From: Gammaproteobacteria bacterium
GTDB lineage: Bacteria; Pseudomonadota; Gammaproteobacteria; Steroidobacterales; Woeseiaceae
Direction of reading: 5' to 3'
DNA: 64,000 nt
Assembly: GCA_029861535.1 (NCBI GenBank)
Contig: JAOTZC010000003.1
Location: 80,428 to 144,427 of the forward strand
Positions 1 to 7,537 of this stretch are shown piece by piece (the stretch's first letter is position 1; every line of letters begins with the position of its first letter). The translations under genes were made by a program, and so were the position numbers. Below the pieces are notes generated by a model. That model was not told the DNA's origin. It saw nothing but the letters and a program-made list of their open reading frames with translations, and did not search any database.

Positions 1-146
1 GAGAACACATCGCGCAATACCGCATATAGGTAGCGCAGCACCGTCGCCAGCATACGGCCCGCCGCGCCACGTTTGACGAGCAGGTCACCCCAGATAAGTG
101 CTTCGAGATTCTCGCGTAGATTGGCGATCATCGGCGCATTGTACAT
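1..146 (-). CDS. N-terminal fragment of a YihY/BrkB-like inner membrane protein (partial)
   Basis: The minus strand is open from ATG 146 (or ATG 131) to the left window edge, giving 43 to 48 codons. The end of the fragment reads LRYLYAVLRDVF, which resembles the segment just before the first membrane helix in YihY/BrkB (former 'ribonuclease BN') proteins. The membrane part lies outside the window, so the assignment rests on this short motif. It lies downstream of purC on the same strand with about 28 bp between them. No strong ribosome binding site is visible at either ATG. Confidence 0.45.
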   Translation of the reverse strand, partial: MYNAPMIANLRENLEALIWGDLLVKRGAAGRMLATVLRYLYAVLRDVF

Positions 147-174
147 GCACGAAATGAAACAAACGGCGCAGGCG

Positions 175-1068
175 TCAGACGCCGGTCAGACGGGTTAAGG
201 CCTCGTTGTATTTCTTGGCTGTCTTTTTCAGGATTTTCCGCGGCAGCCTGGGGCCGGGCGGCGTTTTGTCCCAATCCAGTGTATCTAGATAGTCGCGTAA
301 GAATTGTTTGTCGAAGCTCGGTGGACTAATCCCTACTGTGTAGCCCTCGACAGGCCAAAAACGCGATGAGTCTGGCGTTAGTACTTCGTCGATGAGATGC
401 AAACGCCCTTCGTCATCGAGGCCGAACTCAAATTTCGTGTCCGCAATAATTATGCCGCATTCGAGCGCGTATGCTGCCGCACGCTCGTAGATTTCGATTG
501 AGACATCACGCACGCGCTTGGCGAGGCGCTCTCCGATGCGGTCAACAACGTCGTCGAAGCTGATGTTTTCGTCATGGTCACCGGCTTCAGCCTTACTGGC
601 CGGCGTGAATAAGGTCTCCGGCAGTTTCGACGCCTGCTCGAGGCCCGGCGGCAAGGCGATGCCACTTGTTTGTCCGCTTTGCTGATAATCGCGCCAGCCG
701 GATCCTATAAGGTATCCGCGAACTACGGCCTCGATCGGCAATGGCTTTAGTCGTTTGACGACGAGCGCGCGCTTGGCCAAGGAACGATAAATTTCCGGAT
801 CATCGATGACATCGTCGACTCTCAGCTCGGTGAGTTGGTTATCGATAATGTCCGCCATCATCCGAAACCAAAACAGTGAAATGCTCGTAAGTACCGCACC
901 CTTGCCGGGAATCGGATCAGGCATAACGACGTCATAGGCCGACAGCCTGTCTGTGGTCACGATCAGCAGGTGTCGCTCGTCGACGCTGTAGATATCCCGT
1001 ACTTTGCCGCGTCCGATCAACGGCAGATTTGGGATGGACGATTCAAATAGCGCCTCAGCGTCATTCAT
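175..1068 (-). CDS. purC: Phosphoribosylaminoimidazole-succinocarboxamide synthase (SAICAR synthetase)
   Basis: This enzyme joins CAIR and aspartate, using ATP, in step 8 of de novo purine synthesis in the cytoplasm. The 297-residue protein starts [18 protein letters not shown] and carries the family signatures [10 protein letters not shown] near residue 50, [11 protein letters not shown] near 125 and ADTKFEFG near 220. The length fits the longer PurC type rather than the roughly 240-residue E. coli type. The frame is open further up to 1131, but the ATG at 1068 directly precedes the conserved N-terminus and is preferred. The gene is divergent from djlA across a 132-bp gap. Confidence 0.95.
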   Translation of the reverse strand: MNDAEALFESSIPNLPLIGRGKVRDIYSVDERHLLIVTTDRLSAYDVVMPDPIPGKGAVLTSISLFWFRMMADIIDNQLTELRVDDVIDDPEIYRSLAKRALVVKRLKPLPIEAVVRGYLIGSGWRDYQQSGQTSGIALPPGLEQASKLPETLFTPASKAEAGDHDENISFDDVVDRIGERLAKRVRDVSIEIYERAAAYALECGIIIADTKFEFGLDDEGRLHLIDEVLTPDSSRFWPVEGYTVGISPPSFDKQFLRDYLDTLDWDKTPPGPRLPRKILKKTAKKYNEALTRLTGV

Positions 1069-1200
1069 TGTGGAATTCTTGGATTTCAGCAGTTGCGGTC
1101 GGATCATCGCCGTTTGGCAAAGACGAGGCAAGCGATGGAAATAGGAATACCGTGCGCTAACCGTTAGGATTGATGGCTGACCGGATGTCGGGATGCGCGA

Positions 1201-1995
1201 TTGTACTGGGGCAAGATCATCGGCACATTGGCAGGGCTTGCGACCCTGAAGCCATTGCTTGGATTACTGGGATTCATCCTTGGCCATCAATTCGACCGCG
1301 GTTTTGGGGCCCGCTACCAAAATTTTCGCGATCAAGAGAATGCGGCAAATGTGCTCGGCGACGATTACGTTCGCGCGCTGTTTCAAACGATGGGCCATCT
1401 TGCGAAAACCGATGGCCGCGTCTCCGAAGACGAGATCCGCGCAGCCCGCTCGGTAATGCACCGGCTCGGCTTGGGTCCGGCACAGGTTCAGCACGCGATT
1501 GCCTGGTTCAACGAGGGCAAGCATTCCGGATTTCCATTGCTGCAGACGCTCCGAGAGCTGCGCAGAGTCAGCGCGCGACGCGCAGACTCCCGCGCCGTGT
1601 TCGTGCGTCTGCTGCTCGAAGTATCTTTGGCAAAGAAGCGCTTGCCACAAAAAGAGCGGGCAGCCATTTGGACGGTTTGCCGTGAAATGGAGATTGGCCG
1701 CGTCGAGTTGGCACAGCTCGAAGCCATGATCCGTGCGCAAAAAGGATTCCGACGCTCGCCGGCTGGCGACCTCGATGCTGCTAGGGTCAGGGGCGCCTAC
1801 CAGGCACTCGGTGTCGGCCATTCGGCCACGAATGACGAGATCAAAACCGCGTATCGTCGGCTGATAAACAAAAGCCACCCGGACAAGATTGCGTCGAGCA
1901 ACCCGGACGATGAGGTATTGGCGGAGGCCGAACGTCGCACACGCGAAGTCCGCAGCGCCTACGAATTATTGAAGGCGCGACGTGTCATTCGATGA
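1201..1995 (+). CDS. djlA: DjlA-like co-chaperone (TerB domain plus J domain)
   Basis: This is a membrane-anchored DnaJ-type co-chaperone expected to stimulate the ATPase of DnaK at the inner membrane. The 264-residue protein begins with YWGKIIG and a hydrophobic helix (about residues 5-28), as in E. coli DjlA. A TerB-like helical domain follows at about 45-165 ([11 protein letters not shown]), then a C-terminal J domain at about 195-262 with the HPD tripeptide in INKSHPDKI. The start is TTG at 1201: the canonical YWGKIIG N-terminus begins there, no in-frame ATG exists upstream, and the ATG at 1193 is out of frame. The ribosome binding site is weak. Confidence 0.88.
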   Translation: MYWGKIIGTLAGLATLKPLLGLLGFILGHQFDRGFGARYQNFRDQENAANVLGDDYVRALFQTMGHLAKTDGRVSEDEIRAARSVMHRLGLGPAQVQHAIAWFNEGKHSGFPLLQTLRELRRVSARRADSRAVFVRLLLEVSLAKKRLPQKERAAIWTVCREMEIGRVELAQLEAMIRAQKGFRRSPAGDLDAARVRGAYQALGVGHSATNDEIKTAYRRLINKSHPDKIASSNPDDEVLAEAERRTREVRSAYELLKARRVIR

Positions 1996-2060
1996 CCTTT
2001 AATCGATGACAATTCGTATTCCCGTCGGGTACATTGACGCTCTAATTAGAGGATGAAGTA

Positions 2061-2729
2061 GTGACGCCACTTATTGCCCCTTCCATCTTGTCGGCAGATT
2101 TTGCGCGCCTCGGCGAGGACGTTCGCACAGTGCTTAAAGCTGGCGCCGACATCGTGCATTTCGATGTTATGGACAACCATTTCGTGCCCAATCTGACGAT
2201 CGGGCCGCTGATTTGCAGTGCATTGAGAAGCTACGGAATCGAAGCGCCCATCGACGTCCACCTGATGGTTGAGCCAGTAGATCGAATCATTCCTGACTTC
2301 GCGAAAGCGGGCGCGAGCTATATCACCTTTCATCCGGAGGCGAGTCACCATATAGATCGAACTTTGGGACTGATCCGCGACGAAGGTTGTAAGTCCGGTC
2401 TGGTGTTCAACCCGGCGACGCCGCTCGGCTGGCTCGAACATGTCATCGACAAGGTCGATATGGTGTTAATCATGTCCGTCAACCCGGGCTTTGGCGGTCA
2501 GGCGTTCATCCAGGCGTCACTTGACAAGCTACGAGAAGCACGGCGGCTTATCGATGCCAGCGGTCTGGACATCCGTCTTGAGATCGACGGCGGCGTCAAG
2601 GTCGATAACATCGGCGCTATCGCGGCGGCCGGGGCCGATACGTTCGTTGCCGGCTCGGCGATCTTCGGCAGCGATGACTATGCGAAGACTATCGCCGCGA
2701 TGAAAGCGGAGATCTCCCGCGCTCAGTAA
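2061..2729 (+). CDS. rpe: Ribulose-phosphate 3-epimerase
   Basis: Interconverts ribulose-5-phosphate and xylulose-5-phosphate in the pentose phosphate pathway. The 222-residue TIM-barrel protein opens [14 protein letters not shown] and shows the metal and active-site segments [30 protein letters not shown] and EIDGGV. The start is GTG at 2061, behind a purine-rich AGAGGA stretch about 9 bp upstream. rpiA, acting on the same intermediate, is also in this window but not adjacent. The gene is followed after 13 bp by a long hairpin repeat. Confidence 0.96.
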   Translation: MTPLIAPSILSADFARLGEDVRTVLKAGADIVHFDVMDNHFVPNLTIGPLICSALRSYGIEAPIDVHLMVEPVDRIIPDFAKAGASYITFHPEASHHIDRTLGLIRDEGCKSGLVFNPATPLGWLEHVIDKVDMVLIMSVNPGFGGQAFIQASLDKLREARRLIDASGLDIRLEIDGGVKVDNIGAIAAAGADTFVAGSAIFGSDDYAKTIAAMKAEISRAQ

Positions 2730-2742
2730 TACCTGATTCCAA

Positions 2743-2825
2743 CGGCTGTGGGCGACGGGCTCCTCATCGTCATGGCTCGCTCTGCTGCGCTTTACTTCCG
2801 ATGAAGAGCCCGTCGCCCACAGCCG
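2743..2825 (+). repeat. Conserved-loop hairpin, copy 1 (3' of rpe)
   Basis: A 27-bp stem (2743-2769 with 2799-2825, one mismatch) encloses a 29-nt loop at 2770-2798. The loop begins TCATGGCTCG and ends CTGCGCTTTACTTC. The same loop recurs in four other hairpins of this window whose stem sequences differ. The element starts 13 bp after the rpe stop, with the loop in the sense direction. No T-run follows the right arm, so it is not a typical intrinsic terminator. The loop plus first stem bases contain ATG to TGA over ten sense codons (MARSAALYFR). Confidence 0.9.
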
Positions 2826-2916
2826 CATCGGATACTTTCGGGCACCGAAAACCTTCAAAAATCTAGTCGCGGCCGGCTAAATTTTGTCGACCACAGTGTC
2901 ATGAAATTGTAGCGAT

Positions 2917-2991
2917 CGGGGTGTGAGGGGTTTTCGACCGAAGTAAAGCGCAGCAGAGCGAGCCATGAGGGAGAGGACCCCTCACACCCCG
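2917..2991 (-). repeat. Conserved-loop hairpin, copy 2 (3' of crp)
   Basis: The outer arms (2917-2931 and 2977-2991) form a perfect 15-bp stem unrelated in sequence to that of copy 1. The inner part of the stem is not complementary here, so this copy looks partly decayed. The conserved loop core is on the minus strand, in the sense direction of crp, whose stop lies 39 bp away. With copy 1 it fills the convergent rpe/crp gap (2730-3029), in which I see no gene. The micro-frame reads MARSAALYF but then runs on without the stop seen in other copies. Confidence 0.85.
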
Positions 2992-3029
2992 GTTGTTACG
3001 CAATTGCGATGTTTTGGCCGAAACTCTTC

Positions 3030-3698
3030 TTACAACTTGCGGTTTGGTCTCGCCCCGTAGACAACGATGGTTTTGCCGCTGGCAGACACTAGGCCTTGCT
3101 CTTCGAGTACCTTGAGGACGCGACCGGCCATTTCGCGCGAGCAGCCAACCAGACGACTTAGCTCCTGACGGCTGACTTTAATTTGCATACCGTCCGGATG
3201 TGTCATCGCGTCGGGTTCGTTGCAAAGATCCATGATGGCATGAGCAACGCGGCCAGTGACATCGACAAAGGCGAGGTCGCCTAGCTTGCGGTTAGTGCGA
3301 TCGAGGCGCGTTGCAAGTTGAGTCGCTAATTCGAAAACGAGACCAGGACTTTCGCTCGCGATTTGACGGAATCGTGGATACGTCATTTCGGCGATTTCGC
3401 ACTCGGTGCGTGTCCGGACCCAAGCGCTTCGGGTCGGTTGCTCGTAGAACAATCCCATCTCGCCGAAGAACTGACCCTTGTTCAAATAAGCCAGAACCAT
3501 CTCATTGCCGTCCTCATCCTCGATCATGACTTCAACCGATCCGTCGACGATGTAGTACAGCACATCGGGCAAGTCTCCGGCATGGATCATGACCGTTTTC
3601 GAAGGAACGGTGCGTACGCGGCAATAGCTCAAAAAGCGATTTATCGCCGGTACGTCACTCAGGGTTTTCGCATTGGATTGCATGGATTGGTCTCTCAT
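3030..3698 (-). CDS. crp: cAMP receptor protein-type global regulator (CRP/Vfr/Clp group)
   Basis: The 222-residue protein has an N-terminal cyclic-nucleotide domain (about 20-140; GEMGLFYEQPTRSAW matches the phosphate-binding cassette with the Arg-Ser pair) and a C-terminal winged helix. The recognition helix reads CSREMAGRVLK, keeping the Arg, Glu and Arg that contact TGTGA half-sites in E. coli CRP. After the C-helix the text reads RTNRKLGDLAF, where E. coli has a Thr-Ser pair, so the inner cAMP contact is Thr-Asn. Xanthomonas Clp, a related protein, responds to c-di-GMP, so the ligand cannot be settled by eye. ATG 3698 is used; ATG 3683 is an alternative. A perfect CRP box lies at 8199-8214. 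Confidence 0.9.
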   Translation of the reverse strand: MRDQSMQSNAKTLSDVPAINRFLSYCRVRTVPSKTVMIHAGDLPDVLYYIVDGSVEVMIEDEDGNEMVLAYLNKGQFFGEMGLFYEQPTRSAWVRTRTECEIAEMTYPRFRQIASESPGLVFELATQLATRLDRTNRKLGDLAFVDVTGRVAHAIMDLCNEPDAMTHPDGMQIKVSRQELSRLVGCSREMAGRVLKVLEEQGLVSASGKTIVVYGARPNRKL

Positions 3699-3763
3699 CG
3701 CTCAAGCGTCCCCCTTTTAATACAGTTCGCTCTGAAGGGCAAGCTAGAGCCTTGTTTTTCCTA

Positions 3764-4408
3764 TTAAACCCGGTAGGCGGTGGTCGTCATTATGCGCGCT
3801 GTGAGTTTCATCAGGCCTTTTAGCGGAGCTGGAAGCTCGGCCGCGCCGGCGTCGATGGCATCTTGACCGTGTACAGCTTCCTCGTCACGCATCTTGCTTA
3901 CGATCGCGCGGCTGCGCGTGTCGTCATCCGGCAGCCCATCGAGATGACTCGATAAATGAGCGCAAACCTGTCGCTCGGTCTCGGCAATAAAGCCAAGACT
4001 CCACCGGTCACCCAGCACACCGCTGGCCGCGCCGATCACAAATGAACCCGCATACCATAGTGGACTTAGCTTGCTCGGCGATTCGCCGAGTTCCTCGAGT
4101 CGCTGTTCGCACCAGGCAAGGTGGTCAAACTCCTCGTCAGCAGCATGCTGCATTTGCGTCTCAACTTGACTGTCTCGGGCCACGGCGGCGTGGCCTTGAT
4201 ACAAACCTTGTGCGGCGACCTCGCCGGCGTGATTGACTCGCATCAGGCCAGCTGCATGTGCCTTTTGTCGGGGATTAAGGTTGCCTTCCTCAATCGCCGC
4301 CGCCGGGTTGGGCCGCGGTGATTGGCCGGCGGGCGCCGCGACGGTGCGAAGGGCGTTGTTGACGCCTACCAGCAAGCGATCCAGCGGCGTCAGGTTTCGA
4401 CTGTGCAT
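3764..4408 (-). CDS. coq7: 3-demethoxyubiquinol 3-hydroxylase (Coq7-type diiron monooxygenase)
   Basis: A membrane-associated di-iron enzyme of ubiquinone synthesis that hydroxylates the benzoquinone ring at the last hydroxylation step. The 214-residue protein carries the carboxylate-bridged metal ligands as two E...ExxH pairs: LMRVNHAGEVAAQGLY, EEFDHLAWCEQRL, and ETERQVCAHL with DEEAVHGQDA. The first 50 residues are a variable basic/proline-rich extension. The gene is divergent from the DUF481 gene. ubiH and ubiI elsewhere in the window act in the same pathway. Confidence 0.93.
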   Translation of the reverse strand: MHSRNLTPLDRLLVGVNNALRTVAAPAGQSPRPNPAAAIEEGNLNPRQKAHAAGLMRVNHAGEVAAQGLYQGHAAVARDSQVETQMQHAADEEFDHLAWCEQRLEELGESPSKLSPLWYAGSFVIGAASGVLGDRWSLGFIAETERQVCAHLSSHLDGLPDDDTRSRAIVSKMRDEEAVHGQDAIDAGAAELPAPLKGLMKLTARIMTTTAYRV

Positions 4409-4564
4409 GCCAACATTATAGCAACTGCAGTCGCCTCAAGCGCGATTGCAAAGAATTGTGAAATTGACACCAATGGATGAGTCGCAACGATATACTCCGC
4501 GGCTATTTAATCCCGCGGCCATGAACCCGGTGTCCATGTGTTCCAAGAACTTAGGAGATGGCAA

Positions 4565-5281
4565 ATGACTAATCGTACGATTCCGGCACTCGCGTTCGTG
4601 CTTTTTGCGCTGCCGGTTTTGGCACAGGAGGAAGGGGAGGATGGTCCGTGGTCGGGTACTGCAACACTCGGCTATCTCGCAACTTCCGGAAATACAGAGA
4701 ATTCGAATCTGAACGCGGGTATCACAGTCGGTTATACGTCGGGCCGATGGGCACATCTGCTGGCAACGAAAGCTATCCACTCCGCTGACAATGATGTGAC
4801 GACGGCCGAAGCGTATGAATTCGGCTGGAAGAGCGAGTTTTCGATTAATGAGTACGATTACCTGTTCGGCCGCGTAGATTGGCGCAAAGACCGTTTTTCG
4901 TCTTACGACGCCCAGGTGTCGGAGACAGTTGGCTACGGTCGCCGTTTGATCGATCGAGAGTTTCACAAGCTCAATGCGGAAATTGGCGCTGGCGCGCGGC
5001 AATCGGATCTCGTCGACGGCACCAGCGAAAGTGAGTTTGTTGTCCGCGCTGGAATGGACTACACGTGGCTCATCAGCGATACGTCCGAATTCGTGCAGAC
5101 ACTAACGGCTGAGGCAGGCGATACGAACACGTATCTCGAGTCGATCACCGCGCTGAAAGCGAGACTGGTCGGGGAGCTCGCATTGGTTGCTTCTTATACG
5201 GTCAAACACAACACGGATGTGCTGCCGCTGACAGAAAAGACGGACACCTATAGCGCGCTGTCACTCGAATATACTTTCTGA
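4565..5281 (+). CDS. DUF481 family (YdiY-like) outer membrane protein
   Basis: A 238-residue protein with a cleavable signal peptide (MTNRTIPALAFVLFALPVLA, then QEE). The mature part has alternating aromatic and polar residues typical of a small beta-barrel, opening WSGTATLGYLATSGNTENSN and ending with a C-terminal Phe (LSLEYTF), as outer-membrane barrels do. This matches the DUF481 / salt-induced YdiY family, whose substrate is unknown. ATG 4565 is chosen because AGGAG lies at 4553-4557 and the signal peptide starts there; the frame is open upstream to 4538. It appears monocistronic. Confidence 0.85.
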   Translation: MTNRTIPALAFVLFALPVLAQEEGEDGPWSGTATLGYLATSGNTENSNLNAGITVGYTSGRWAHLLATKAIHSADNDVTTAEAYEFGWKSEFSINEYDYLFGRVDWRKDRFSSYDAQVSETVGYGRRLIDREFHKLNAEIGAGARQSDLVDGTSESEFVVRAGMDYTWLISDTSEFVQTLTAEAGDTNTYLESITALKARLVGELALVASYTVKHNTDVLPLTEKTDTYSALSLEYTF

Positions 5282-5381
5282 CCCAGCAAGACGCCGGCCA
5301 AGCACACTAAGTTATTGAATTAAAAGAATAAAAGGCGACCTGTGTTGGCCGCCGTGTGCGCGTCAATAAAGTCGCTACGCA

Positions 5382-5410
5382 TTGCAATGGGCAGCCCCGT
5401 AAAGTAGAAT
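5382..5410 (+). promoter_or_regulatory. Sigma70-type promoter for rplM-rpsI
   Basis: A -35 element TTGCAA (5382-5387) and a -10 element TAGAAT (5405-5410) are separated by exactly 17 bp. Transcription would start near 5417, giving a leader of about 105 nt before the rplM ATG. That leader contains GC-rich complementary segments (around 5425-5480), compatible with the autogenous leader control known for rplM in E. coli. The spacing and match are seen directly; promoter activity is inferred. Confidence 0.6.
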
Positions 5411-5521
5411 TTCGCGCCTTTCGGCCCCCGGGCAGCTTTACGCCTGCCTGAAAGCCGGGCCGGATGGGGCTTAAGCCCGATCCTGTCTTATGCAAAAACT
5501 CGAACCCGGAAAACAAAGATC

Positions 5522-5956
5522 ATGAAGACGTATTCTGCGAAACCTGAAGAGGTTCGCCGCGATTGGTACATTGTCGACGCAACGGGCAAGACCCTCGGGC
5601 GGCTATCGACGGAGATCGCACGTCGCTTGCGTGGCAAGCATAAACCCGAATACACGCCACACGTCGATACAGGGGACTACATCGTTGTCGTGAACGCAGA
5701 AAAAGTACGCGTCACCGGTAACAAGCTCCGCGACAAGATTTACCATCACCATACGGGCTACATTGGCAACCTGAAGTCGGTCCCGCTCGACCAGCTGCTC
5801 AAGGAAACGCCTGAACGGGCAATTCAGTTTGCCGTCAAGGGCATGCTGCCGCGCGGCCCGCTGGGCCGAAAAATGTTGTCGAAGCTGCGTGTCTTTGCAG
5901 GCCCTGAGCACAACCATACTGCACAGCAGCCGATCCCACTTGAACTGAACGCCTGA
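5522..5956 (+). CDS. rplM: 50S ribosomal protein L13
   Basis: A component of the large ribosomal subunit. The 144-residue length is close to E. coli L13 (142). The protein begins [20 protein letters not shown] and has the family motif [15 protein letters not shown] near residue 107. It is the first gene of the two-gene rplM-rpsI unit, with 39 bp before rpsI. A sigma70-type promoter lies about 110 bp upstream. Confidence 0.98.
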   Translation: MKTYSAKPEEVRRDWYIVDATGKTLGRLSTEIARRLRGKHKPEYTPHVDTGDYIVVVNAEKVRVTGNKLRDKIYHHHTGYIGNLKSVPLDQLLKETPERAIQFAVKGMLPRGPLGRKMLSKLRVFAGPEHNHTAQQPIPLELNA

Positions 5957-5995
5957 TTAGGCCACCGACGTACTTAAGCCCAAGAGGCATTAGCA

Positions 5996-6385
5996 ATGAG
6001 TGAAAATTATTACGGCACCGGTCGTCGCAAAACATCCACGGCCCGTGTTTTCTTATCGCCAGGCAGTGGCGAAATTAAAGTTAACGACCGTCCGCTGGAC
6101 GTATTCTTTGGCCGAAAAACTGCACAGATGATTGTCCGCCAGCCGCTTGAGCTGACAAACGCTGGTGACAGATTTGATGTCAACGTCACGGTGCGTGGCG
6201 GTGGCACTACTGGCCAGGCCGGTGCAATTCGCCATGGTCTGACGCGCGCTCTGATGCAATACGACGAAGCGCTGCGCGCGCCGCTCAGAAAGGCGGGTTT
6301 TGTTACCCGCGACGCGCGTGAGGTAGAGCGCAAGAAAGTGGGTCTGCGCAAGGCCCGCCGCGCGACACAATACTCGAAGCGTTAG
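5996..6385 (+). CDS. rpsI: 30S ribosomal protein S9
   Basis: A small-subunit protein whose C-terminal tail reaches toward the P-site tRNA. The 129-residue protein opens with [14 protein letters not shown] and ends in the characteristic basic tail [17 protein letters not shown]. It follows rplM in the usual order. A tRNA-Gln gene begins 29 bp after its stop on the same strand, so the tRNA may be read from the same transcript. Confidence 0.98.
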   Translation: MSENYYGTGRRKTSTARVFLSPGSGEIKVNDRPLDVFFGRKTAQMIVRQPLELTNAGDRFDVNVTVRGGGTTGQAGAIRHGLTRALMQYDEALRAPLRKAGFVTRDAREVERKKVGLRKARRATQYSKR

Positions 6386-6414
6386 TCGGGAGAGGTCGTC
6401 ACAGACAACCTGTT

Positions 6415-6488
6415 TGGGGGATCGTCTAGTGGTAGGACTACGGACTCTGACTCCGTCAACGGGGGTTCGAATCCCTCTCCCCCAGCCA
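6415..6488 (+). tRNA. tRNA-Gln (anticodon CUG), CCA encoded
   Basis: The cloverleaf can be folded by eye. The acceptor stem is TGGGGGA (6415-6421) with TCCCCCA (6478-6484). The anticodon stem ACGGA/TCCGT holds the loop CTCTGAC, giving CUG. The T-arm holds TTCGAAT between GGGGG and CCCTC. The discriminator is G at 6485 and CCA is encoded at 6486-6488. The weak U1-A72 first pair is typical of tRNA-Gln. The 3' end from 6477 lies inside a 28-bp inverted repeat with the following sequence. Confidence 0.96.
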
Positions 6489-6536
6489 AACAATAAAAGC
6501 CCGCTATCGCGGGCTTTTATTGTTTGGCTGGGGGAG
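6477..6536 (+). terminator. Very long terminator-like inverted repeat overlapping the tRNA-Gln 3' end
   Basis: The arms 6477-6504 and 6509-6536 are perfectly complementary over 28 bp with a 4-nt loop (TATC). The central part, AAAAGCCCGC/GCGGGCTTTT followed by ATTGTTT, looks like a normal intrinsic terminator. The outer part pairs the last 12 bases of the tRNA (CTCCCCCAGCCA) with a complementary copy downstream, so in the transcript the tRNA acceptor 3' strand has a competing partner. Confidence 0.8.
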
Positions 6537-6559
6537 CGCCCGGATGAGGACCCTGTTCG
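6524..6559 (+). repeat. 36-bp direct repeat, unit 1 (contains inverted tRNA-Gln 3' end)
   Basis: This 36-nt segment begins TTGGCTGGGGGAGCGCCC and recurs at 6663-6698 with three differences. Its first part is the reverse complement of the tRNA-Gln 3' end. The two units are 139 bp apart, with small GC-rich hairpins between them (for example GGCGCAC/GTGCGCC near 6566-6582). No coding region is evident between the tRNA and rpiA. Confidence 0.75.
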
Positions 6560-6662
6560 ATCCGAGGCGCACAAAGTGCGCCGACAGGCGAGCACGCCCG
6601 CGTGTTCGCCTATCCCGTTCACAATGAAACATTGATCATCCGTAAGAAGGAGCTCTAGTTGA

Positions 6663-6698
6663 TTGGCTGGGGGAGCGCCCAGATGAGGGGCCTGTTCG
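6663..6698 (+). repeat. 36-bp direct repeat, unit 2
   Basis: The second unit of the repeat described at 6524-6559, matching at 33 of 36 positions. It ends 9 bp before the stop of the convergent rpiA gene. Together the pair may be the footprint of a past duplication at the tRNA 3' end. I see no integrase gene or flanking element that would prove an attachment site. Confidence 0.7.
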
Positions 6699-6707
6699 CT
6701 TGTTAAA

Positions 6708-7373
6708 TTATGCCCGCATCTCTCGGACACCATCATCGCTAGCGACAAGCAAGATGTCGGCCGGTCGTTGCGCAAATAAGCCGACCGTCACGATTCCAGG
6801 GATCTGATTTAGACGATTCTCCAATTCGACCGGATTCGGGATTTGCATATCGTGGATATCGAGGATGTGATTGCCATTGTCGGTGACGAAGCGCTCTCGC
6901 CAGACGGGTTGAACGCGTAGCTTCAATAGTTGGCGAGACACGAATTCCTGAGCCATCGGTAGAACTTCGATCGGTAATGGGAATTCGCCAAGCATGCCAA
7001 CAAGCTTCGAGTCGTCAACGATGCAGACAAAGCGACGCGATGCCCCGGCCAGCACTTTTTCGCGCGTTAGCGCTCCGCCGCCGCCTTTAATCAAATGCAG
7101 GCGCTTCGTCGACTCGTCTGCGCCATCAATGTACACATCGAGATCGCCAGCCTCGTTTAGCGTCTGGACCTCAAAACCGTGGTCCTCCAATAGCTTCGTC
7201 GACGTACGCGAGCTGGAGACGATGCCGTCTATCATGTCGCGGACGGTCGGCAGAAGTTCGATGAGGCAATTGACCGTCGAGCCGGTGCCCACGCCGAGGC
7301 TCATACCGGGTTCGATGAACTGCAGCGAAGCCTCGGCCGCGATGCGTTTTTTTTCCGTTGCATCCATTGGCAC
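6708..7373 (-). CDS. rpiA: Ribose-5-phosphate isomerase A
   Basis: Interconverts ribose-5-phosphate and ribulose-5-phosphate. The 221-residue protein has GVGTGSTVNCLIELL (about 27-41) for phosphate binding, YIDGADES (about 82-89) and GGGGALTREK (about 97-106), which carry the catalytic Asp and Lys residues of the family. In E. coli rpiA is likewise near the 5-FTHF cyclo-ligase / 6S RNA / zapA locus; here serA is absent and a basic repeat protein intervenes. Confidence 0.97.
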   Translation of the reverse strand: MPMDATEKKRIAAEASLQFIEPGMSLGVGTGSTVNCLIELLPTVRDMIDGIVSSSRTSTKLLEDHGFEVQTLNEAGDLDVYIDGADESTKRLHLIKGGGGALTREKVLAGASRRFVCIVDDSKLVGMLGEFPLPIEVLPMAQEFVSRQLLKLRVQPVWRERFVTDNGNHILDIHDMQIPNPVELENRLNQIPGIVTVGLFAQRPADILLVASDDGVREMRA

Positions 7374-7451
7374 ACAGTCTGTGAGTTTTTACCGGGACCG
7401 AGCTTAGCGGATCAATCGGCCAATCGCCATGCGCGAGGTCATATTCAAACG

Positions 7452-7479
7452 AAAAGTGCCCGCGATTGCGGGCACTTTT
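7452..7479 (-). terminator. Intrinsic terminator of the Lys/Arg-repeat gene
   Basis: A perfect 12-bp stem, AAAAGTGCCCGC paired with GCGGGCACTTTT around a GATT loop, sits 58 bp beyond the stop of the minus-strand gene at 7538. The arms end in A-runs and T-runs, so the RNA from either strand ends in a U-rich tract. Confidence 0.85.
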
Positions 7480-7537
7480 ACTTGCTTGGAAGAAGGCTGG
7501 GGCGACTAAGTGCCCCTCTCTTCCCAGCGACCAGACG

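Noticed and set aside
1157..1167. CTAAC-C-GTTAG palindrome between purC and djlA as an operator
   Set aside because: It is too short to separate from chance; no matching regulator or second copy was noticed.
1264..1878. 204-codon minus-strand frame opposite djlA
   Set aside because: No recognisable product; djlA on the plus strand has clear TerB and J domains.
2743..2991. Reading the rpe/crp hairpins as integron attC sites or ordinary intrinsic terminators
   Set aside because: There is no attC R-box pattern, integrase or cassette, and no T-run follows the stems. The conserved part is the loop, opposite to attC sites.
4464..4496. TTGACA (4464-4469) and TATACT (4491-4496) as a promoter for the DUF481 gene
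   Set aside because: The spacer is 21 bp, too long for a normal sigma70 promoter.
6477..6698. Attachment site of an integrated element at tRNA-Gln
   Set aside because: The downstream copies are inverted relative to the tRNA end and no integrase or foreign genes lie between them, so an att pair is not supported.
6053..6775. A 240-codon minus-strand frame over rpsI, the tRNA and the end of rpiA
   Set aside because: It covers the tRNA-Gln gene in antisense (the GRGIRTPVDGVRVRSP text is a known artefact of translating tRNA regions) and runs through two real genes.
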